Source: Acidimicrobiaceae bacterium (GTDB taxonomy: Bacteria; Actinomycetota; Acidimicrobiia; Acidimicrobiales; Poriferisodalaceae). Taken from it: a stretch of DNA of 48,756 nt. Shown here piece after piece: positions 41,869-48,756 of this stretch. Location: positions 1 to 48,756 of the forward strand of contig PBMG01000006.1 in NCBI GenBank assembly GCA_002722565.1, given 5' to 3'. The first letter of the stretch is position 1. Every line of letters begins with the position of its first letter. The notes under the pieces were generated by a model. That model worked only from the letters and a program-made list of their open reading frames with translations, made no database searches and had not been told where the DNA came from. The translations under genes and the position numbers were made by a program.

Positions 41869-42866
41869 CTGTCATCTTAGGAATTGAAACCTCATGTGAC
41901 GAAACCGCAGCAGCCATCGTCGTCGACGGCAACCAAGTCCTCGCCAATGTTGTCAGTAGCCAGGTAGATCTTCACGCACGGTACGGAGGTGTAGTCCCCG
42001 AAATAGCAGGACGAGCGCATGAATCACTACTCACCCCAGTAATCGCAGAAGCCATGGTCGAAGCAGGAGTCAACGATGAAGACATCGACGTTGTTTCAGC
42101 GACACACGGACCCGGTCTAATCGGCAGCCTGCTCATCGGCGTATCAGCAGCTAAAGCATTATCGCTCGGCTGGAACGTCCCATTTATTGGTATCAACCAC
42201 CACGAAGCCCACCTCTATGCAGCCTTAATAGAAGAGCCCGATATGGACTTCCCACTGGTCGTCATGCTTGTCAGTGGCGGACACACCATGCTGATCGAAT
42301 TCCAAGACCACGGGCAATACAAACTTTTGGGGGCCACAGTCGACGACGCAGCTGGAGAAGCTTTTGACAAGGTGGCGCGATATTTAGGCCTGGGATATCC
42401 GGGAGGCCCCGCCATCGATGACTTAAGCAAGCAAGGAGACCCCACAGCGATCAAATTCACTCCACCTATGCGTAACGAAGGCCTCAACTTCTCGTTCTCA
42501 GGACTGAAAACGGCGGTCGTCAACTATGTGCGACAAAACCCTGATGCCGAAACAGCAGACATAGCAGCATCATTTCAAGCAGCGGTCGTCGACGTCCTCA
42601 CGCACAAAGCTCGACAAGCAGCGCGTGACATAGGAGCGAAAGGGATTTGTTTAGCTGGAGGAGTAGCGGCGAACAGCGAACTGCGAGAAAAAACCCTCGA
42701 CATATGCGTTGAAGACGGGATACAAGGGTTCCTTCCCTCTCGAGCAATGTGTACAGACAACGCCGCGATGGTCGCCGCCACTGCATGGTGGCGAATGCAA
42801 AGCCAAGGCCCATCACCCTTAGATCTGGGAGCAGACCCCAATCTCAGGCTCCCATTTATCGACTGA
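41865..42866 (+). CDS. tsaD: tRNA N6-adenosine threonylcarbamoyltransferase TsaD
   Basis: TsaD catalyses transfer of the threonylcarbamoyl group to A37 of tRNA. The 333-residue protein contains LGIETSCDETAAAIVVDG, the metal-binding INHHEAHLYA, MLVSGGHTMLI, GEAFDKVARYLGLGYPGGP and GGVAANSELRE. Length is standard. It closes the tsaE-tsaB-rimI-tsaD run. The 145-base gap that follows holds the groESL promoter and operator. Confidence 0.97.
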   Translation: MTVILGIETSCDETAAAIVVDGNQVLANVVSSQVDLHARYGGVVPEIAGRAHESLLTPVIAEAMVEAGVNDEDIDVVSATHGPGLIGSLLIGVSAAKALSLGWNVPFIGINHHEAHLYAALIEEPDMDFPLVVMLVSGGHTMLIEFQDHGQYKLLGATVDDAAGEAFDKVARYLGLGYPGGPAIDDLSKQGDPTAIKFTPPMRNEGLNFSFSGLKTAVVNYVRQNPDAETADIAASFQAAVVDVLTHKARQAARDIGAKGICLAGGVAANSELREKTLDICVEDGIQGFLPSRAMCTDNAAMVAATAWWRMQSQGPSPLDLGADPNLRLPFID

Positions 42867-42911
42867 TACGCAGAAATTTGGCAAAATTCTCAGAAACGTT
42901 GCCCTATCAGG

Positions 42912-42941
42912 TTGTTTATCGGCAGCCAACCACAATATCGT
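42912..42941 (+). promoter_or_regulatory. Candidate groESL promoter
   Basis: TTGTTT (42912-42917) and TATCGT (42936-42941) are separated by 18 bases. The -10 box ends where the CIRCE element begins, so a bound repressor would block transcription initiation. The motif match is moderate (three and four of six). Confidence 0.45.
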
Positions 42942-42967
42942 TAGCACTCCCCATGCGAGAGTGCTAA
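42941..42967 (+). promoter_or_regulatory. CIRCE operator (HrcA-binding site)
   Basis: TTAGCACTC (42941-42949), nine bases, and GAGTGCTAA (42959-42967) form the perfect CIRCE inverted repeat. CIRCE is the known operator of the heat-shock repressor HrcA, and here it lies 45 bases before groES. It also can form a hairpin in the mRNA leader. hrcA itself is not in this window. Confidence 0.97.
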
Positions 42968-43011
42968 CGCTCCATGGGCCCTAATAACCAAGCTATGGAG
43001 GCGAACAGCTG

Positions 43012-44954
<1,943 letters not shown>

Positions 44955-44974
44955 TTCAACTAACTCATGTGTAT

Positions 44975-45011
44975 TTGGGGCGGACCTTCGGGTCCGCCCC
45001 AACGCTTTTTT
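44975..45011 (+). terminator. Rho-independent terminator of groESL
   Basis: TTGGGGCGGACC pairs perfectly with GGTCCGCCCCAA (12 bp, 44975-45002) around a TTCG tetraloop, followed by a six-T run at 45006-45011. It lies 21 bases after the groEL stop and is the clearest intrinsic terminator in the window. Confidence 0.95.
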
Positions 45012-45037
45012 GTCTGAAACCTTCTAACTTTGCGGAT

Positions 45038-45718
45038 GTGACGGAAACCAAGCGCGGTGGGCCTCAACATATCCCGCGACCCCCCCAATGGAGTCTCGGA
45101 GACCCAGCGCCATGGACTGGCGCAACCCAAATAAGTATCGAATCCCTTGAACGGCATCTAGCGGTCCGCCCCACTGGTCGACAACTCACCGGCGCACCAC
45201 CCCCTAAACGCCACTCAGCGGTTCTGATAGCCCTCTACGACGATCCAGAGACAACAGTGATCTTGACCCGCAGAACGCAACAGATGCGCTCTCACAGCGG
45301 CGAGATCAGCTTCCCGGGCGGCGGGCAAGACCCAGGCGAAACCCTATGGGACACAGCGTGTCGAGAGGCACACGAAGAAGTGTGCCTCGACAGGTCACTT
45401 ATACAAAAAATTGGTGAACTCGACCACCTCACAACAGTGTCATCCCAAGCACGAATAGTTCCATACGTGGCGCGGCTTGCTCACAAGCCCTCGCTAGCCC
45501 CCAATCCCGACGAAGTAGACAAAATATTGGAAGTTCCTTTATCTGAACTGTTACTTCCAGACGTCTACCGCGAAGAACGTTGGACCTGGCCTGGCTCCAA
45601 CCAAGAGCGCTCAGTGTATTTTTTTGACCTTTTTGGAGACACCATCTGGGGAGCAACAGCAAATCTTCTCCACCAGCTGCTTATTGCAGGTCTCGAAGAC
45701 CCAGAAGACACAAAATAA
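45038..45718 (+). CDS. Nudix hydrolase, probable CoA pyrophosphatase type
   Basis: The 226-residue protein carries the Nudix box GGGQDPGETLWDTACREAHEEV (read here in parts: GGGQDPGETLWD, REAHEEV) that binds the catalytic metals. It is preceded by LTRRTQQMRSHSGEISFPGG, the pattern of the CoA-pyrophosphatase (NudL/YeaB) group. The exact substrate is inferred. The GTG at 45038 is chosen because the open frame would otherwise read back through the groEL terminator; no ribosome-binding site is obvious. It is followed by guaA after 60 bases. Confidence 0.88.
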   Translation: MTETKRGGPQHIPRPPQWSLGDPAPWTGATQISIESLERHLAVRPTGRQLTGAPPPKRHSAVLIALYDDPETTVILTRRTQQMRSHSGEISFPGGGQDPGETLWDTACREAHEEVCLDRSLIQKIGELDHLTTVSSQARIVPYVARLAHKPSLAPNPDEVDKILEVPLSELLLPDVYREERWTWPGSNQERSVYFFDLFGDTIWGATANLLHQLLIAGLEDPEDTK

Positions 45719-45778
45719 ACGGTGCGACAGGCCCAATGACCGCTACAGTCGATTACTTCCCGATCCCACGAATCGCGT

Positions 45779-47332
45779 ATGGTCCAGGTCGATAACGCCC
45801 ACGAAACAGTTCTGGTCGTCGATTTCGGCGCCCAATATGCTCAACTCATAGCTCGCCGGGTTCGCGAAGCGCGTGTGTACAGCGAAATTGTGCCAAACAC
45901 CATCACCGCAGAAGAAATCGCTGACCGCTCCCCAGCTGCAATCATTCTGTCTGGCGGACCCAAATCAGTTCACACTGAAGGAGCGCCGACCATCGATGTC
46001 GGAGTCTATGAACTAGGTATTCCCATCCTCGGAATTTGTTACGGAGCTCAACTAATAGCGCACCAGCTAGGCGGGACAGTAGACCGAAGCGGACGCGGCG
46101 AATACGGAAGAACCGAACTTCAACCAAACAACCAATTGTCACGGCTGCTTCCGGAGGACGTCGTTGCCGGTGATTCCGTGTGGATGTCTCACTTTGACGC
46201 CATCACCCAACCACCCGAAGGTTTCAGCGTTACCGCATCGACCAGTGACGCCCCAGCAGCCGTCATAGAAAATAGTGACGAAAACATTTATGGGGTCCAA
46301 TACCACCCAGAAGTTGCCCATACGCCCCACGGACAGCAACTGTTGGAAAGCTTCCTAATCGACATCGCGCATTGTCGAGCCGACTGGACCATGTCCAACG
46401 TCATTGAAGAAAGCGTTGACGCAATACGGCAACAAGTAGGAGAAGGCCGCGCAATATGCGGACTTTCAGGAGGGGTCGACAGCGCTGTCGCTGCAGCGCT
46501 CGTTCACAGAGCCATAGGAGCCCAGCTCGTCTGCGTTTTCGTTGACACCGGACTCATGCGTCTCGGAGAAGGCGACCAAGTCGTCGAAACGTTCCAACGA
46601 ACCCAAGGAATCGAGCTCATTCACGAACATGCTGCCGAGACTTTCTTCGAAGCACTCAAGGGAGTCACCGACCCTGAAGACAAAAGAAAAATTATCGGCG
46701 AAAAATTCATCAGAATTTTCGAACAAGCCCAGGGAGGGATCACCGACGCCCACTTCCTAGTGCAAGGGACGCTCTACCCCGACGTCATCGAATCAGGAAC
46801 CAGCGAAGCAGCGAAAATCAAAAGCCATCACAACGTAGGTGGACTTCCCGACGACATGGAATTCGAACTAGTTGAACCACTACGCAACCTATTCAAAGAC
46901 GAAGTACGAGCAGTTGGAACCGAACTGGGACTCCCCGACGAAATTGTTTGGAGACAACCATTCCCAGGACCGGGGCTGGGAGTCCGCATCGTTGGAGAAG
47001 TAACTCCCGAAGCGGTCTCATTACTTCAACACGCCGACGCGATAGTCAGAGACGAAATCGCGCAGGCAGGACTAGAACGAGAAATCTGGCAAGCATTCGC
47101 TGTCCTCGCCGACATTCGCAGCGTCGGAGTTATGGGAGACGAACGTACCTACGCTCGGCCCATCATCATTCGCGCCGTCACAAGCGAAGACGCTATGACA
47201 GCAGATTGGGCTCGACTCCCATACGACATCCTCGAAAACATGTCATCACGAATCATTAACGAGGTCGAAGGCGTCAATCGGGTCGTGTACGACATCACCT
47301 CTAAACCCCCCGGCACCATCGAGTGGGAGTGA
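45779..47332 (+). CDS. guaA: GMP synthase (glutamine-hydrolysing)
   Basis: GuaA aminates XMP to GMP using glutamine. The 517-residue protein has an N-terminal glutamine amidotransferase domain with [16 protein letters not shown] (C87), QYHPEVAHT (H176, E178), then the ATP-pyrophosphatase loop [10 protein letters not shown] (230-235) and the dimerisation domain with [20 protein letters not shown] ending KPPGTIEWE. Length is typical. argJ follows after four bases. Confidence 0.98.
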   Translation: MVQVDNAHETVLVVDFGAQYAQLIARRVREARVYSEIVPNTITAEEIADRSPAAIILSGGPKSVHTEGAPTIDVGVYELGIPILGICYGAQLIAHQLGGTVDRSGRGEYGRTELQPNNQLSRLLPEDVVAGDSVWMSHFDAITQPPEGFSVTASTSDAPAAVIENSDENIYGVQYHPEVAHTPHGQQLLESFLIDIAHCRADWTMSNVIEESVDAIRQQVGEGRAICGLSGGVDSAVAAALVHRAIGAQLVCVFVDTGLMRLGEGDQVVETFQRTQGIELIHEHAAETFFEALKGVTDPEDKRKIIGEKFIRIFEQAQGGITDAHFLVQGTLYPDVIESGTSEAAKIKSHHNVGGLPDDMEFELVEPLRNLFKDEVRAVGTELGLPDEIVWRQPFPGPGLGVRIVGEVTPEAVSLLQHADAIVRDEIAQAGLEREIWQAFAVLADIRSVGVMGDERTYARPIIIRAVTSEDAMTADWARLPYDILENMSSRIINEVEGVNRVVYDITSKPPGTIEWE

Positions 47333-47336
47333 ACAG

Positions 47337-48485
47337 ATGACTAACCTCCCGCAGGGATTTGCTCTTCACGTAGGCAACGTCGGTATCAAAGACGACACCA
47401 ACGACCTGATGGTCCTCACCTGTGATTCGCATAGTTCGGCAGCAGGAGTATTCACGCAGAGCCGATTCGCTGGACCCAACATCGAAATCTCTAAACGAAA
47501 CATTGCTACTGGTGTAGCGAAAGCCATAGCGGTCATCTCAAAGAACGCCAATGTCGCGACCGGCGAAACCGGCCGATCCAACGCGGAAGAAATCATAGAA
47601 CTAATCGCAGCGACCGTAAATGCAGAGCCAAACGAAATCATTCTCGGTTCAACTGGAGTGATCGGCGTCCAATACCCAATGGACAAAATCCGGGACTACC
47701 TCACCCGACTAGAAGCACCATTCTCCAGCCGAGAAGCAGACCTGGCTGCGGCCGCAATAATGACTACCGACACGCATCCAAAAGTAGCCTCAGCTGCTGC
47801 TGGTCCAGCCACCATTGTTGGGATCGCAAAAGGCGTCGGCATGATTGAACCGGATATGGCGACGATGATTGCCATCATCACCACCGACGCCGAAATCAAC
47901 TCGGACAGACTCGACGAAATCTTTCGACGAATCGTCGACAAGACCTTCAACGCACTGAGCGTCGATACAGACACCTCGACGAGCGACATGGCCGTCGTTC
48001 TAGCATCAGGACAAGCCGGCGCTGTCGAGGAAAACGAATTTGAGAGCGCCCTGTCAGAGGTGTGTTTAGACCTCACCCGCCAACTCGCAGCCGACGGCGA
48101 AGGTGCAGAAACACTCGTTGTTGTCGATGTCACCTCAGCTCGTGATGACGAACAAGCAAGACGAGTAGCTAAGGCAATCGTTAACTCACCGCTCGTTAAA
48201 ACAGCCATTCATGGACGAGATCCGAATTGGGGACGCGTCGCCATGGCAATTGGAAAATGTGGTGACGCAGATATCAACCAACAAGAAGTCTCAATCCATT
48301 TTGGTGACCAAGAGGTTTACCCGACACCAGCCAGCCCCCAAAAACTGGCCGAGTTAGAAACATATCTCGCAAGTGCAGAGGTGCGAATTGCCGCAGATTT
48401 AGGTATTGGGGATGGAACATTCACCGCCTATGGATGTGACCTCACCGACGGCTACGTGCGCATCAACGCTGACTACACCACCTAA
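47337..48485 (+). CDS. argJ: Glutamate N-acetyltransferase / amino-acid acetyltransferase ArgJ
   Basis: ArgJ recycles the acetyl group from N-acetylornithine to glutamate in arginine synthesis. It is made as a precursor that cuts itself before a threonine. The 382-residue product has STGVIG (105-110), the cleavage region [19 protein letters not shown] with the nucleophile T176, and [14 protein letters not shown]. The start ATG follows a GGGAG. The other arg genes are not here, so argJ is detached from the usual argC-J-B-D cluster. Confidence 0.96.
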   Translation: MTNLPQGFALHVGNVGIKDDTNDLMVLTCDSHSSAAGVFTQSRFAGPNIEISKRNIATGVAKAIAVISKNANVATGETGRSNAEEIIELIAATVNAEPNEIILGSTGVIGVQYPMDKIRDYLTRLEAPFSSREADLAAAAIMTTDTHPKVASAAAGPATIVGIAKGVGMIEPDMATMIAIITTDAEINSDRLDEIFRRIVDKTFNALSVDTDTSTSDMAVVLASGQAGAVEENEFESALSEVCLDLTRQLAADGEGAETLVVVDVTSARDDEQARRVAKAIVNSPLVKTAIHGRDPNWGRVAMAIGKCGDADINQQEVSIHFGDQEVYPTPASPQKLAELETYLASAEVRIAADLGIGDGTFTAYGCDLTDGYVRINADYTT

Positions 48486-48493
48486 CTGTTGTC

Positions 48494-48756
48494 ATGAGTG
48501 CTCACGACATTCTTCAAGGCCTTAACCCCGCCCAACATGACGCTGTGATCCATCGAAATGGACCACTACTCGTCGTCGCAGGTGCAGGATCAGGGAAAAC
48601 TCGAGTTCTTACCCATCGCATCGCACACCTCATCCAAGAAGACAACGTCAACCCATTCCAAATTCTTGCCATCACCTTCACCAACAAAGCAGCCCAAGAA
48701 ATGAAAGACCGAGTCGCTGCTCTTGTCGGACCCGTCGCAGAAAAAATGTGGGTCTC
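48494..48756 (+). CDS. UvrD/PcrA-type DNA helicase, N-terminus (partial)
   Basis: The frame runs off the window edge after about 87 codons. It starts [20 protein letters not shown], the Q-motif region, then has Walker [19 protein letters not shown] and the motif Ia segment [18 protein letters not shown]. These identify a superfamily 1A helicase of the PcrA/UvrD group, active in DNA repair. The ATG at 48494 is eight bases after argJ. Confidence 0.93.
   Translation, partial: MSAHDILQGLNPAQHDAVIHRNGPLLVVAGAGSGKTRVLTHRIAHLIQEDNVNPFQILAITFTNKAAQEMKDRVAALVGPVAEKMWV

Noticed and set aside
42941-42967. CIRCE inverted repeat as a terminator for tsaD
   Set aside because: It matches the HrcA operator exactly, has no T-tract and sits between a promoter-like element and groES.
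44969-45037. Upstream ATG start for the Nudix gene
   Set aside because: That start lies before and reads through the strong groESL terminator; the encoded residues come from the hairpin and T-run.

Overview
The window is a dense stretch of actinobacterial housekeeping chromosome of moderate GC (about half G+C by eye). Gene order (rplJL-rpoBC, str, S10, spc and alpha ribosomal clusters, then truA-rplM-rpsI-glmM-glmS-acpS-nnr-alr-tsaE-tsaB-rimI-tsaD-groES-groEL-guaA) and signatures such as the GACATP motif of L3, the zinc-ribbon type S14 and the GTG/TTG starts point to Actinomycetota. A member of the Acidimicrobiia, possibly marine, is my best guess. That placement is an inference; no rRNA gene is present.

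Layout. 1-8428: C-terminus of an L10-like protein with a repetitive acidic/lysine-rich tail, rplL, rpoB and rpoC. 8440-8991: a putative lipoprotein. 9182-13820: str cluster rpsL-rpsG-fusA-tuf, with rpsJ attached to tuf by a 5-base gap. 13821-14040: a strongly structured spacer that could be the leader of the S10 operon. 14041-28258: the S10-spc-alpha cluster from rplC to rplQ, almost without gaps and with many ATGA/TGATG junctions. The map and infA genes usual for Actinobacteria between adk and rpmJ are absent; a 47-codon reading frame occupies that gap. 28280-30690: two non-ribosomal genes, a RraA-like protein and the only minus-strand gene, a D-aminoacylase-like amidohydrolase, interrupt the cluster before truA. 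31644-32499: rplM-rpsI. 32517-42866: glmM, an exceptionally long GlmS-like gene, acpS, nnr, alr and the tRNA-t6A genes tsaE/tsaB/tsaD with rimI. 42867-45011: groES-groEL with a perfect CIRCE operator and a strong terminator. 45038-48756: a Nudix hydrolase, guaA, argJ and the start of a UvrD/PcrA helicase.

Functionally the window supplies transcription (RpoA, RpoB, RpoC), most ribosomal proteins, elongation factors, protein export (SecY), cell-wall precursor synthesis (GlmS, GlmM, Alr), tRNA modification, heat-shock chaperonins and nucleotide/arginine metabolism.

The most notable features are a RpoC that lacks all four cysteines of the second zinc site, a GlmS of 1131 residues with an N-terminal insertion and a C-terminal extension of about 300 residues, unusual charged tails on L10 and L22, and structured RNA spacers before rplC and rplM. 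No mobile element, CRISPR array, tRNA or rRNA gene was seen. No gene-free stretch exceeds 300 bases; the longest is the 220-base rpsJ-rplC spacer.
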